Below are positions 31,988 through 40,998 of a DNA stretch of 64,000 nt, piece by piece. The DNA is from Oscillospiraceae bacterium. GTDB lineage: Bacteria > Bacillota > Clostridia > Oscillospirales > WRJC01. Location of the stretch: the NCBI GenBank assembly GCA_009783265.1, contig WRHM01000006.1:102533-166532 (forward strand), read 5' to 3'. The translations under genes and the position numbers were made by a program. Under the pieces are notes generated by a model that had not been told where the DNA came from, searched no databases, and saw nothing but the letters and a program-made list of their open reading frames with translations. Each line of letters starts with the position of its first letter. The stretch's first letter is position 1.

Positions 31988-32644
31988 ATGTTCTGTGAAA
32001 AATGCGGAGCAACGCTCCGTGAAAACGCGAAATTCTGTCCGGAGTGCGGCATAACGGTCAACAATGCCGGATTTATTCGATCCGAAGAATACAGTTATGA
32101 AACAACGACAAATTTATTTCCGTGGAACGCGGTTATTCCAATTATATTTGCTGCTTGGCTCCCCTTTACGGGAATCGGCGTGATGGTCGCTTTGGCTGAG
32201 GGCTTTTGGTTTGTGCCTTTGATTATGAGCGGCGTTGTCCTGCTCGCCATTTTCCTCATAGCGTGGGCGTATAAAGGCAAACAAAAAAAATGGGGCAAAG
32301 ATCGCACTTTATGGATCATTACGCCGGAAGGCTGGGCTGGAGGCTATCCGCCCGATGTGGCGAAACGGCTTGCCGCTCTCGGAGCGTTTTCAACCGCAGC
32401 GACGATTGGCAGGCAAAATTGGGGCGTGACTTCGCAGGGGATCAATATGGCGAAAAATATCGCTACGGTCATACATGGCTTGCCTGTCAATCCATGGGAA
32501 AACTACATAAAAGCCGAGTATCGACCCCAAAAGCGCGAAATCGCCCTGCATAAGCCAACAGGTAATATTGCGTTGATTTCTACCAACTCTGACAACTATT
32601 CTTATGTTGAGCAGTTGGTCAGGTTGTATATGGGAAAAAGATAG
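31988..32644 (+). CDS. Zinc-ribbon membrane protein with cytoplasmic C-terminal domain
   Basis: A 218-residue protein starting MFCEKCGATLRENAKFCPEC, a four-cysteine zinc ribbon like that of the preceding gene. Two hydrophobic helices occupy residues about 38-90, then a soluble domain of 125 residues (LWIITPEGWAGGYPPDVAKR to SYVEQLVRLYMGKR) that is not recognised but looks PH-like in length and pattern. GGGAAGGA precedes the ATG by 10 bases. It starts 17 bases after the first zinc-ribbon gene. Confidence 0.78.
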   Translation: MFCEKCGATLRENAKFCPECGITVNNAGFIRSEEYSYETTTNLFPWNAVIPIIFAAWLPFTGIGVMVALAEGFWFVPLIMSGVVLLAIFLIAWAYKGKQKKWGKDRTLWIITPEGWAGGYPPDVAKRLAALGAFSTAATIGRQNWGVTSQGINMAKNIATVIHGLPVNPWENYIKAEYRPQKREIALHKPTGNIALISTNSDNYSYVEQLVRLYMGKR

Positions 32645-32725
32645 CGGGGGTTTTCTTTAGTTTCCATAGGCTGGAAAGTCTTTAAATAAAATAAATAAAA
32701 AATAAAAAAATGGAGGAATCTTATA

Positions 32726-34234
32726 ATGAAAAAAGCAATATCTTTAATTCTGGGATTAGTAATTATATTGACTATGTTCACGGGATTTAGTTCGACTGTA
32801 TCGGCGGCGGGCGTAAGCGACTTGAAAATCGGCGACTATGTGCAAATTGGTAAATATCAGGACGCGGCTATTTTATGGCGCGTCATAGAAATAGACAATA
32901 ACGGTCCGCTTTTATTGTCCGACAAAATTCTGGCAATGAAAGACTTCAACGCGCAAGACCCGAACGCGCCCGATACGGGCAACTGGATGAAAAGAACTGA
33001 CGGCTCGAACTTCTGGGAAACGTCGAATCTACGCGCATGGCTTAACTCAACCGCAGACGTCGTTACATGGCCTCGCGGATTATATCCGTCGCGGGCGGAA
33101 ACTCCGGGCGACGTGTATTACGACCCCGAACCGGGATTTTTGCATGACAGCAATTTCACCGCTTCTGAACGCAGTTTGATAAAATCCGTGAAGCAAAGAC
33201 AAGTCCTGACCGACTTTGAAAAGAATCTGGACACCTACGGCGGTTCTTCCGCTGAGATATGGATTAACAGCATTTCACAGCTTGGCAGAAACGAGGTTCA
33301 TAATGATAAATCGGTATGGGTTTACGGCGGTCCGTTGTATGAAGAGCAATACGCATACGACCTTACGGAAAAAATATTTCTGCTCGACGTTTGGCAAATC
33401 GACCGTTTATTTGATAACGACAATCTTAAAACTACAAAAGGCGACCCGTATATATTTGCGGAATACGCGAAAGCCAGCGGGTTAAAGGGCAAAGAAGCCG
33501 ACGATAATTTTAACGGTTACGGGCGTTGGTACAGCCGTACACCTTGCGTGCGAAGCCAGGGCGGCGATAATATTAACGGCGTTTATTTACTCGGTGTCGG
33601 CGACGGACCTCAGTGGCTCTATGATATGGCAAAACGTGATTGGCATAAAGCTTTTTGGAGCGGCGAATCGCCCGCCGGAAATAACAAACGCTGTGGCATA
33701 CGTCCGGCATTCTATCTTGAAACGGCGTTAGCGAATATCAAGTCAGGCTCAGGCTCGAAAGGCAACCCCTATGTCATAAGCGGCATTACGCTCAGCGCGG
33801 CTCCGAGCCAGAACTCGTTCGAAATGAACGGCAAACCCGTTTCAATCCCCCAAGCATATAATATCAGCGGAAATAATTATTTACAGCTTCGCGCCATAGC
33901 AGTCCTGCTCAACGGAACAGCGTCGCAGTTCAACGTAGGCTGGGACGGTCAGTACGCAGTCATCGAAACAGGCAAAGCATACGACGGGGCGGCGAACACA
34001 GCTAATATGAAACAGACCACGAACGTCAAGCCGAGCAACACGAGTTTCAAGATAGACGGCGTAGTGGTCACTTTCGAGAAAGTCTATCTGATAGACGGGG
34101 ACACGAACTATTTACAGTTACGCGAGGTGGCTGAGAAACTGTCGGGCACGAAGTCACAGTTCAACGTCTACTGGGACGATGCGACGGCTAAGGCAGTTAT
34201 CGTCCCCGGTGCGAAATATACCGGAACAAAATAA
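32726..34234 (+). CDS. Secreted protein with DUF6273-like domain and two copper-amine-oxidase-type stalk repeats
   Basis: A signal peptide (MKKAISLILGLVIILTMFTG, cut after VSAA) leads to a domain of about 310 residues starting LKIGDYVQIGKYQDAAILWR, which resembles DUF6273, with a CGIRPAFYLE end. The C-terminal 150 residues contain two stalk repeats (NYLQLRAIAVLLNG and NYLQLREVAEKLSG, each followed by SQFNV and W-D-x strand), the copper amine oxidase N-terminal-like module used as a wall stalk in Firmicutes. GGAGG precedes the ATG. It should be exported; the ligand is unknown. Confidence 0.8.
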   Translation: MKKAISLILGLVIILTMFTGFSSTVSAAGVSDLKIGDYVQIGKYQDAAILWRVIEIDNNGPLLLSDKILAMKDFNAQDPNAPDTGNWMKRTDGSNFWETSNLRAWLNSTADVVTWPRGLYPSRAETPGDVYYDPEPGFLHDSNFTASERSLIKSVKQRQVLTDFEKNLDTYGGSSAEIWINSISQLGRNEVHNDKSVWVYGGPLYEEQYAYDLTEKIFLLDVWQIDRLFDNDNLKTTKGDPYIFAEYAKASGLKGKEADDNFNGYGRWYSRTPCVRSQGGDNINGVYLLGVGDGPQWLYDMAKRDWHKAFWSGESPAGNNKRCGIRPAFYLETALANIKSGSGSKGNPYVISGITLSAAPSQNSFEMNGKPVSIPQAYNISGNNYLQLRAIAVLLNGTASQFNVGWDGQYAVIETGKAYDGAANTANMKQTTNVKPSNTSFKIDGVVVTFEKVYLIDGDTNYLQLREVAEKLSGTKSQFNVYWDDATAKAVIVPGAKYTGTK

Positions 34235-34281
34235 ACGCGGGTAATGTAAACGAAAATTAAAAACAAATCAGAGAGGGTACC

Positions 34282-34998
34282 ATGAGCAAAAAGAAGAAAA
34301 AGAGTAAAGTTGCGGACAGAATCGCCCCCATCGTTATCGGCATTATTCTGGTGATTTGCTGTATGATTCCCGTATCGGCGAACCTGTTCGGGCAGACGGG
34401 TTATATCACGGAGATCACCAGTACCGAGCGCATAGGCGGCAGAGAAGACATCAACGGTCAGCCGAACGCCTACAAGTGGATTGTAGCCTACAAATTCAAA
34501 ATGGAAAACGGCGAAATTGAAACCGGTTCTGTGACTGTTCACGGTGACGCGATAAGCTCAAAATCCGAGCTTCGCGTTGGCAGCCCGATTCGTTATCTCG
34601 CGTTCTATCCGGGGTACAACACCCCCGGTGAAGGCAAATTAGACGGTTCCACCGTTATGTTCCTACTGACGACCGGATTTGGTGTGTTTATGATTACGCT
34701 TGGGGTACGGAAACCGAAACCAAAGAAAACCCCGGCTCAGCGCAGCCGCGAATATCAGGCGGCGAAACCGAAAACAATAAACCAACCACAAACCGCGGCT
34801 ATCGAGCCGGATTGGGATTCATTCGTGTACGACGACGAAACACCCATAACCAAAGCGGAAATGGACGAGATTGCCGCTATTGCCACGGATGAAGAATATG
34901 AAAATGAGTTTGACTTGATAAACGCGGACACCGAAGGAGCGGAGCATTTCCGTAAGATTCTCGCCATCCTCCGCTGGCGACGGGCAAACGGCCGGTAA
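34282..34998 (+). CDS. DUF3592-like membrane protein with acidic tail
   Basis: The 238-residue protein has helices at residues about 13-35 and 125-145, enclosing an extracytoplasmic beta domain (GYITEITSTERIGGREDING, AYKFKMENGEIETGSVTV, then LRVGSPIRYLAFYPG). The order helix - strands - helix and the RVGSPIRYLAFYPG turn resemble DUF3592 proteins. The cytoplasmic tail is first basic and Pro-rich, then acidic. AGAGAGGG precedes the ATG by 6 bases. It is the last gene of the accessory cluster and is followed by a GC hairpin. Confidence 0.7.
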   Translation: MSKKKKKSKVADRIAPIVIGIILVICCMIPVSANLFGQTGYITEITSTERIGGREDINGQPNAYKWIVAYKFKMENGEIETGSVTVHGDAISSKSELRVGSPIRYLAFYPGYNTPGEGKLDGSTVMFLLTTGFGVFMITLGVRKPKPKKTPAQRSREYQAAKPKTINQPQTAAIEPDWDSFVYDDETPITKAEMDEIAAIATDEEYENEFDLINADTEGAEHFRKILAILRWRRANGR

Positions 34999-35002
34999 TA
35001 TC

Positions 35003-35019
35003 CCGCCGCGCTGCGGCGG
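35003..35019 (+). terminator. GC hairpin at the end of the accessory cluster
   Basis: CCGCCGC and GCGGCGG form a 7-bp stem with a 3-base loop, 5 bases after the stop codon. There is no long T-run, so it may be a weak terminator. Confidence 0.5.
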
Positions 35020-35022
35020 CAG

Positions 35023-35226
35023 TTAAATAATAAATACCAAATGGAAGCCCATGGCATGGCAAAGAAAATTTATGATTAATGGGAGAAGTTCGTGGCTTAT
35101 TATTAACGTAGAATCAATGCGAAGTTTACCGAAAAACTGCATTTTATTTTGAATTAAAGCTCCTAAAAATGCTGCTGGTATTGCTACCATAACAGGTGAA
35201 AAAATATTATTAAAAATATTATCCAT
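35023..35226 (-). CDS. Small hydrophobic protein of unknown function (67 residues)
   Basis: The ATG at 35226 follows AAAGGA by about 9 bases. The product (MDNIFNNIFSPVMVAIPAAF and on) has two hydrophobic segments, one at each end, and ends in VFII, the pattern of a small membrane protein or hydrophobic toxin. No relative is recognised. It is the only minus-strand candidate between the accessory cluster and rubrerythrin, and lies at the boundary between GC-richer and AT-rich DNA. Confidence 0.4.
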   Translation of the reverse strand: MDNIFNNIFSPVMVAIPAAFLGALIQNKMQFFGKLRIDSTLIISHELLPLIINFLCHAMGFHLVFII

Positions 35227-35632
35227 AAAATTAATTCCTTTCAATATCTTTCCATAAATGCCGCTTCATATTTATTAAACTTGTTATTTTCATTATAACT
35301 TAATTAACATTAATAATTAAATCTTTATATTTTAAATAAGACAAATACTGTTTTTATGTAAATAATGCTGTTGACTGTTTATAAAACATTAATTTGTATT
35401 GATTCTATGCGGGGTTTGAGTAAATCCTACAATATTACTCCAGCCAAGTTTTCCTGTATAGAATCGGGGTTTATATAAATGTCTAATATTTTTTCTAACG
35501 TTTGACAAGGAATATTTAAAAATTTAATATTTATTACTTGACTTTTAAAAATATTGATATATAATGATATTAATTAACGAAATATACAGGGAAACTTATA
35601 AATAAAATAAAAAATAAAGGAGATATAATTTT
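35227..35632. other. 406-bp AT-rich spacer before rubrerythrin
   Basis: No gene is seen. An imperfect repeat stands at 35401-35472: GATTCTATGCGGGGTTT, then 45 bases later ATAGAATCGGGGTTTAT, so that GATTCTAT/ATAGAATC are inverted while GGGGTTT is repeated directly. This may be a regulatory site or element end. The rubrerythrin promoter lies at its right end. Confidence 0.5.
35538..35565 (+). promoter_or_regulatory. Promoter of the rubrerythrin operon
   Basis: TTGACT (35538-35543), a 16-base spacer and TATAAT (35560-35565), about 65 bases before the start codon. Confidence 0.75.
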
Positions 35633-36175
35633 ATGCCAAACCTGAAAGGAACGAAAACTGAAAAAAATCTGATGGAAGCATTCGCCGGGGAAAGCCAGGC
35701 ACGCAACAAATACACATATTTTGCTTCCAAAGCGAAAAAAGAAGGCTATGAGCAAATCGCTGCTATTTTTGAAGAAACTGCCGGAAACGAAAGAGAACAC
35801 GCAAAAATTTGGTTCAAACTGCTCTGCGGCGGCGAAATTCCCGTAACTGCTGATAACCTCAAGGCTGCCGCGGCGGGAGAAAACGGTGAATGGACCGATA
35901 TGTATAAGCGTATGGCGGCTGAAGCGAAAGAAGAAGGCTTTAATGATATTGCATTCTTATTTGAATTAGTCGGTAAAATCGAAAAAGAACATGAAGAACG
36001 TTATCTCAAACTGCTTAAAAACATTGAGGACGGCGCTGTGTTCGGCAAAAAAGAAAAATCTGTCTGGATATGCCGGAACTGCGGGCAGATAATAGATAAC
36101 GCAAACGCTCCGCAGATGTGTCCTGTATGCAAACATCCGCAGGCGTATTTTGAATTAAAAGCAATAAATTATTAA
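35633..36175 (+). CDS. rbr: Rubrerythrin
   Basis: The 180-residue enzyme reduces hydrogen peroxide in anaerobes. The N-terminal four-helix bundle carries the diiron ligands in FAGESQARNKYTYFA, EETAGNEREHAKIW, and the later KEHEERYLKLLK. The last 40 residues are a rubredoxin-type site, CRNCGQ...CPVCKHPQ, which passes electrons to the diiron centre. AAAGGAGA precedes the ATG. It is followed after 18 bases by superoxide reductase, a usual pairing. A broken second copy lies at 24279. Confidence 0.96.
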   Translation: MPNLKGTKTEKNLMEAFAGESQARNKYTYFASKAKKEGYEQIAAIFEETAGNEREHAKIWFKLLCGGEIPVTADNLKAAAAGENGEWTDMYKRMAAEAKEEGFNDIAFLFELVGKIEKEHEERYLKLLKNIEDGAVFGKKEKSVWICRNCGQIIDNANAPQMCPVCKHPQAYFELKAINY

Positions 36176-36193
36176 GGGGGAATATATAATAAT

Positions 36194-36589
36194 ATGTGCG
36201 GCAATCAAAAATTTTATATTTGTAAACTTTGCGGCAATTTAATCGGGCTTATAGTTGATAATTGCCCGTCGCTTTCATGTTGCGGTCAAAAAATGGTTGA
36301 GCTTGTTCCAAATACTGTCGATGCAAGCGCGGAAAAACACCTGCCGGTCGTAAATGTTGCAGGCGACAGCCATGGTACTGTTCACATTAAAATCGGCAGC
36401 ACGCTGCACCCGATGACAGACGAGCATAATATTGCGTTTGTGTATGTTGAAACAGAACGCGGCGGACAGCGTAAATGCTTAAAAACAGGGGAAGAACCAA
36501 CGTTATTTTTTGGTTTTGTAGATGATAAGCCAATAGCAGTTTACGCTTACTGCAATCTTCACGGACTCTGGAAAACAGAAATAAAATAA
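36194..36589 (+). CDS. dfx: Superoxide reductase (desulfoferrodoxin, two iron centres)
   Basis: In 131 residues there are both centres of the 2Fe type: the desulforedoxin-like CKLCGN...SLSCCGQ near the N-terminus and the catalytic His4Cys iron with EKHLPVV (Lys and His), the TLHPMTDEHNI histidines and CNLHG near the C-terminus. It reduces superoxide to peroxide without making oxygen; the peroxide is then removed by rubrerythrin encoded immediately upstream. GGGGGAATA precedes the start. A hairpin with TTTCGTCCCT follows. Confidence 0.95.
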   Translation: MCGNQKFYICKLCGNLIGLIVDNCPSLSCCGQKMVELVPNTVDASAEKHLPVVNVAGDSHGTVHIKIGSTLHPMTDEHNIAFVYVETERGGQRKCLKTGEEPTLFFGFVDDKPIAVYAYCNLHGLWKTEIK

Positions 36590-36610
36590 AAATTAATTTA
36601 TATATTAAAC

Positions 36611-36635
36611 AGGGGCGAAAATATATTTCGTCCCT
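36611..36635 (+). terminator. Terminator of the rbr-dfx operon
   Basis: AGGGGCGAAA and TTTCGTCCCT pair over 10 bases (one G-T) around a 5-base AT loop, followed by a T tract after a few bases. The AGGGGCGA arm also recalls the dispersed palindromes. Confidence 0.75.
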
Positions 36636-36771
36636 TATGATTTTTATATAAAATTATGAAATTGCAGGAAAATAAAAATTATAAAAAATTTAAAATAATT
36701 GTTATATTAAATATATCTTAAATATGTTATTATAATATAAAGATTCAAATAAAAAAGGATTTAATAGCATA

Positions 36772-38175
36772 ATGAAAAAGTGCAAAATAATTAAATATAT
36801 ATATCCGGTATTATTTTTAGCTATTAGTTTATTAATATTATCTGCAAATATTGTAAATGTCGCTGCCGAACCTGTTTTAAATATGGATATGGCGGTAAAA
36901 ACGCAGATACAATCCGGGGCATTTGTATTAATGGACGGCGATACGGGACAGGTTTTGCTCGAAAAAAACATGAATGAAATAATATATCCGGCAAGTATAA
37001 CAAAAATTATGACTGCCATGATAGCGCTGGAAAAAGGCAAACTGACAGATACTGTAACTATGTCGTACGACGCTGTGTTTTCAGTTGGACGGGACACTTC
37101 GCATATTGCGCTTGATGAAGAAGAAGAGCTGACGCTTGAAAACGCGTTGTACGGATTGGCGATTTGCTCGGCGAATGACGCCGCCAACGGCATAGCGGAA
37201 TTAATTGGCGGCAGTATGCCGGAATTTGCCCGGCAAATGACGGCGAGAGCAAAAGAACTGGGAGCGGTAAACACAAATTTCACAAACGCACACGGGTTGC
37301 CTGACGCAAATCATTACACTACTTCGTATGATATGGCGCGTATAATGGCGGCGGCGGTAAAAATACCTGAGTTTACAAAAATATTCAGTTCTGTATCATA
37401 CGATATGCCGCCTACAAACAAGCAGCCGGAAGCCCGTCAGTTCAACCGCAAAAATTCATTGATAGAGGGATTTTATAAATACGACGGGATTATAGCCGAA
37501 AAGACAGGCTGGACAAGCGACGCAGGTTATACATACGTCGCTGCGGCAAAACGTAACGGGAAAACTCTTATAGTTGCCGTAATTAATTCCCCCAGCGAAG
37601 TTGCAAGATGGGAAGACGCTACGGTTTTATTTGACTACGGATTTAATGAATTTACGCCTGTTAGTTACAATGCGGAAGAGTTAAAACAGGAGCAGTATAT
37701 TATCGAAGGCGCAAATGGGAGCAAATTAAATACAAGATTGATTCCCGGCGGTGATTTTAGTTGTTTTATTTTAAAGTCTCTGAATAAAGAAGACATAAAA
37801 ATTAAATATATATTTTCAACTGATGATATAACCGGAAAAATTGAAAGCAAAGCTTTGTTTTTATTAAATTCAGAATTATCCGGTTTTATTTATACGGAAT
37901 TAGGCGAAATAGATTTACAGATGTATTTTAATTCTGAAACGTATATAAGCCCGGTAAATGGCAATATAACAAATAATAACGATCAGCAAATAGAACACAA
38001 GGAGAACGGACCAATTTTATCCGCGATATTAAGTATATTAAAGATCTTATCTATAATTCTGCAAATTATAGGGGGGCTTACTGTTATTTGGCTGATTTTA
38101 TATATCAGGCGTAATATTATTGTGCAAAAAAGAAAAAAACGCAGGTTTGATTATAATAATGCTATTTATAAATAA
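36772..38175 (+). CDS. D-alanyl-D-alanine carboxypeptidase (PBP5/DacF type)
   Basis: This 467-residue penicillin-binding protein trims the last D-Ala of peptidoglycan stems outside the membrane. It has a signal peptide (YPVLFLAISLLILSANIVNV), the active serine in PASITKIMTA (SxxK), CSANDAANGIAE (SxN) and AEKTGWTSDAGY (KTG). The C-terminal part has a helix at about residues 420-445 followed by RRNIIVQKRKKRR, so it is anchored at the C-terminus by a true membrane helix rather than an amphipathic one. AAAAGGA lies before the ATG. It forms a single-gene unit. Confidence 0.93.
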   Translation: MKKCKIIKYIYPVLFLAISLLILSANIVNVAAEPVLNMDMAVKTQIQSGAFVLMDGDTGQVLLEKNMNEIIYPASITKIMTAMIALEKGKLTDTVTMSYDAVFSVGRDTSHIALDEEEELTLENALYGLAICSANDAANGIAELIGGSMPEFARQMTARAKELGAVNTNFTNAHGLPDANHYTTSYDMARIMAAAVKIPEFTKIFSSVSYDMPPTNKQPEARQFNRKNSLIEGFYKYDGIIAEKTGWTSDAGYTYVAAAKRNGKTLIVAVINSPSEVARWEDATVLFDYGFNEFTPVSYNAEELKQEQYIIEGANGSKLNTRLIPGGDFSCFILKSLNKEDIKIKYIFSTDDITGKIESKALFLLNSELSGFIYTELGEIDLQMYFNSETYISPVNGNITNNNDQQIEHKENGPILSAILSILKILSIILQIIGGLTVIWLILYIRRNIIVQKRKKRRFDYNNAIYK

Positions 38176-38233
38176 TATTATAAAAAAATAAAAAATTCGG
38201 TAGAAGTAAATGTTTACCGGATTTAAATATAAT

Positions 38234-38752
38234 TTATTTTTTATAAAAGCGTTTTAGTTCGTCTATTTCAGAAGATATTAAACGCATAAAAGAAAATATT
38301 TTTTTATTTTGCGCCAATAGCTCAAAAGCTTTTTTAACGGCCCTGATAAAATTTTTATCTGCATATTTTAAATCCCATAAAGGACACATGCGCCTCGCTC
38401 TTATATCCGGCACAGCCGTAATATTGCCGGCTTTATCTATAAACGGCGCAACCGGGAACATACGGCAGGCAAACGGACGCAGCGCGCGCGTGCATTCGCC
38501 GTCGCATAAAAGCAATTTTATCCCGGGAGTTTCCATATATTCTATTTCTTCTATATGAAATCCCAAAATCCCGTCGAAAATATCTTCTTCTCCCGGAAAG
38601 AGGAGCATTCCCGCGTTATCCCCTTTGCAACATATTTTATCGCATAATTTCCCGCAGTCAGCGTTTTTAATGGGGGTAAGATTGCCTATTATATCATAAG
38701 CGTTATATATAATTTCTGTAAGATTATTATCTGATGATTCTATTTCATCCAT
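38234..38752 (-). CDS. YkgJ-family cysteine-cluster protein
   Basis: The ATG at 38752 is preferred over the TTG nine bases earlier because AAAGG lies 9 bases upstream of it. The 172-residue soluble protein contains the cysteine cluster CGKLCDKICCKG, then LLLCDGECTRALRPFACRMF and MCPLWDL, eight or more cysteines that probably bind a metal or iron-sulfur centre (formerly UPF0153). The function is unknown. It faces dacF end to end and is divergent from the peptide transporter operon. Confidence 0.85.
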   Translation of the reverse strand: MDEIESSDNNLTEIIYNAYDIIGNLTPIKNADCGKLCDKICCKGDNAGMLLFPGEEDIFDGILGFHIEEIEYMETPGIKLLLCDGECTRALRPFACRMFPVAPFIDKAGNITAVPDIRARRMCPLWDLKYADKNFIRAVKKAFELLAQNKKIFSFMRLISSEIDELKRFYKK

Positions 38753-38885
38753 ATTTTGCAACCTTTGAATTAATTATTTAATATATTTATTATTTTAATA
38801 TTATTAATTATATCATAATATTTTATATATTTCGTCTTTTTTTTCACTATTTATAAAAAATATTATGTTAATTTGAAAAATTTTA

Positions 38886-38914
38886 TTGATATATTAATAT
38901 ATTCGTGATATAAT
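38886..38914 (+). promoter_or_regulatory. Promoter of the oligopeptide transporter operon
   Basis: TTGATA (38886-38891), a 17-base spacer and TATAAT (38909-38914), about 42 bases before oppB. Confidence 0.75.
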
Positions 38915-38956
38915 GCTAAATATTAATCTAAAACTTACTTATTTTGTAGGTGTAAC

Positions 38957-39871
38957 ATGACGAAATTTTTAATAAAACGAATATTATCTGCTCTATTGAC
39001 GCTGTTTATCGTCGCGACTGTTACGTTTTTTCTGATGAACATGATTCCGGGCGGCCCGTTTCAAAACGAAAAAATCACTGAAAAAATGCTTAAAATCATT
39101 AACGAAAAATACGGGCTAAACAAGCCTTTGTTTCAGCAGTATTTGTCATATATGGGCAGGCTTGCGCGGGGAGACTTAGGTATCTCGTACAAGAGGCAGG
39201 GATTTACGGTAAACGAAATTATCGCGATGAAATTCCCCGTTTCAGCCAAACTTGGGGCAGTCACAATGCTATGGGGCTTATTTTCGGGGATTTTATTGGG
39301 TGTGGCGGCCGCTGTCAATCATAATAAATTTATAGACAGGGTAGCTATGTTTTTGTGTACTTTGGGGATTGCGGTTCCAAGCTTTGTCGTCGGCACGTCG
39401 CTTATTTATCTGTTTGCGATTAATCTGGGGATTTTGCCATATTCGTCGCTCAGCACGCCGCTGCATTATATACTGCCTGTTATTGCCCTGTCGTTTCAGC
39501 CTATGAGTTATATCGCAAGGCTCATGCGGTCAAATATGCTTGACGCGATAGACCAGGATTACATAAAAACCGCCCGGGCCAAAGGTCTCTCAAGATTTAA
39601 AACGATTTTTAAACACGCCCTGCGCAATACGATTATACCTATAATTACATATCTTGGGCCAATGACCGCGGCAGTTTTGACCGGCGGATTCGTTACCGAA
39701 AGAATTTTTGACATAAAAGGCTTAGGGTCATATTTCGTCGAATCTATAGGCAACAGGGATTACCCGATGATTATGGGTACGACAATATTTTTTGCCGCCC
39801 TGATAATTGTGGCGAATCTTATCGTCGATATTTTATATCATATTATTGATCCCCGAATAAAAGTCGAATAG
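38957..39871 (+). CDS. oppB: Oligopeptide ABC transporter permease, OppB type
   Basis: A 304-residue inner-membrane permease with six helices and the OppB/DppB hallmarks: MTKFLIKRILSALLTLFIVA at the N-terminus, MNMIPGGPF, GLNKPLFQQYLSYM, and the EAA loop YIKTARAKGLSRFKTIFKHA that contacts the ATPase near residue 200. It is the first gene of a five-gene cassette (permease, permease, ATPase, ATPase, binding protein) all on this strand. The binding site AGGTG is weak. Confidence 0.92.
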   Translation: MTKFLIKRILSALLTLFIVATVTFFLMNMIPGGPFQNEKITEKMLKIINEKYGLNKPLFQQYLSYMGRLARGDLGISYKRQGFTVNEIIAMKFPVSAKLGAVTMLWGLFSGILLGVAAAVNHNKFIDRVAMFLCTLGIAVPSFVVGTSLIYLFAINLGILPYSSLSTPLHYILPVIALSFQPMSYIARLMRSNMLDAIDQDYIKTARAKGLSRFKTIFKHALRNTIIPIITYLGPMTAAVLTGGFVTERIFDIKGLGSYFVESIGNRDYPMIMGTTIFFAALIIVANLIVDILYHIIDPRIKVE

Positions 39872-39889
39872 ATAAAACAGGAGCAAGCC

Positions 39890-40948
39890 ATGAAAGATAT
39901 AAAAGATATAAAAAAAGAACAAAAAAATCAAAAAAATCAAAAAGAAAATATAACTGTTTCTGATTTCCGGAAATTTGCTAAACCCGGAAGCATTCATTTG
40001 AATGCTGAAGATATTATAACGGCCACTGACGAAGAAAAACAGCAGCTTTTTACAATGCGCGAATCAGTCACGTACTGGAAAGACGCTTTTAAAAGATTCA
40101 AACACAATAAAATAGCGATGGTTTCTCTTATAATTATTTTATTGATTATTGCGTTTGCTTTTATAGGGCCTTTGTTTTCGCCGTATTCTTACGATCAGCA
40201 GATACGAGGCAGCGAAAGTTTAAAGCCCTGTCTTGAACACCCTTTCGGGACTGACAGGATTGGGCGCGATATGCTTGTGCGCAACATGATAGGCGCGAGA
40301 ATTTCGCTTACTATAGGTTTTTTCTGCGCGCTTATAGTAGTTGTCATCGGAACCGCCTACGGAGCTATTTCAGGTTATATCGGCGGAATAGCGGATAATA
40401 TCATGATGCGTCTTTTGGAAATATTATATTCTATACCTGATATTTTAGTCATAATTATTTTGCAGATAGCTTTAAAAGCCCCGCTTAGTGCCATGTTCCC
40501 TAATTCAAGGCTTGGGTCTTCGGTATTTTCGATTTTTATCGCTTTTGCTTTGTTATACTGGACAAATATGGGCAGAATGGTCCGTGGGCAGGTATTGTTT
40601 CTTAAAGAAATGGAGTATGTGACCGCCGCTAAAGCAATGGGAGCTAAAAGCGGGCATATAATACGCAAGCATTTGATTCCCAACTGCGTCGGGGTAATCA
40701 TGGTTACAGCTGTTTTTCAAATTGCTATGGCAATATTTGTTGAATCGTTTTTAAGTTATATAGGTCTTGGGGTTTCCCCTCCTATGGCTTCGCTGGGTTC
40801 GCTGTGTTCTGACGCGCTTCCGGGGATAAAATCATACCCGTATTTGCTTTTTATCCCGGCGATTTTAATAAGCCTGATAATATTATCGTTTAATATGGTC
40901 GGGGACGGATTGCGTGACGCGCTTGATCCGCGGCTCCGCTCGAAATAA
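39890..40948 (+). CDS. oppC: Oligopeptide ABC transporter permease, OppC type
   Basis: A 352-residue permease with a long charged N-terminal tail (about 75 residues with KDIKDIKKEQKNQKNQKE, low complexity) before the first helix at KIAMVSLIIILLIIAFAFIG. Typical are HPFGTDRIGRDMLVRNMIGA and the EAA loop VTAAKAMGAKSGHIIRKHLI, and the end GDGLRDALDPRLRSK. It pairs with OppB to form the pore. AGGAGCAAGCC precedes the start, 18 bases after oppB. Confidence 0.92.
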   Translation: MKDIKDIKKEQKNQKNQKENITVSDFRKFAKPGSIHLNAEDIITATDEEKQQLFTMRESVTYWKDAFKRFKHNKIAMVSLIIILLIIAFAFIGPLFSPYSYDQQIRGSESLKPCLEHPFGTDRIGRDMLVRNMIGARISLTIGFFCALIVVVIGTAYGAISGYIGGIADNIMMRLLEILYSIPDILVIIILQIALKAPLSAMFPNSRLGSSVFSIFIAFALLYWTNMGRMVRGQVLFLKEMEYVTAAKAMGAKSGHIIRKHLIPNCVGVIMVTAVFQIAMAIFVESFLSYIGLGVSPPMASLGSLCSDALPGIKSYPYLLFIPAILISLIILSFNMVGDGLRDALDPRLRSK

Positions 40949-40998
40949 TAAATAATAAATCGTTGAATTTTTGTGTTTTTTGTTGAGGTTAGATCAAA

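Noticed and set aside
36702..37283. 193-residue minus-strand open frame opposite the carboxypeptidase gene
   Set aside because: The Ser-rich sequence is a shadow of the D,D-carboxypeptidase, whose three catalytic motifs are intact.
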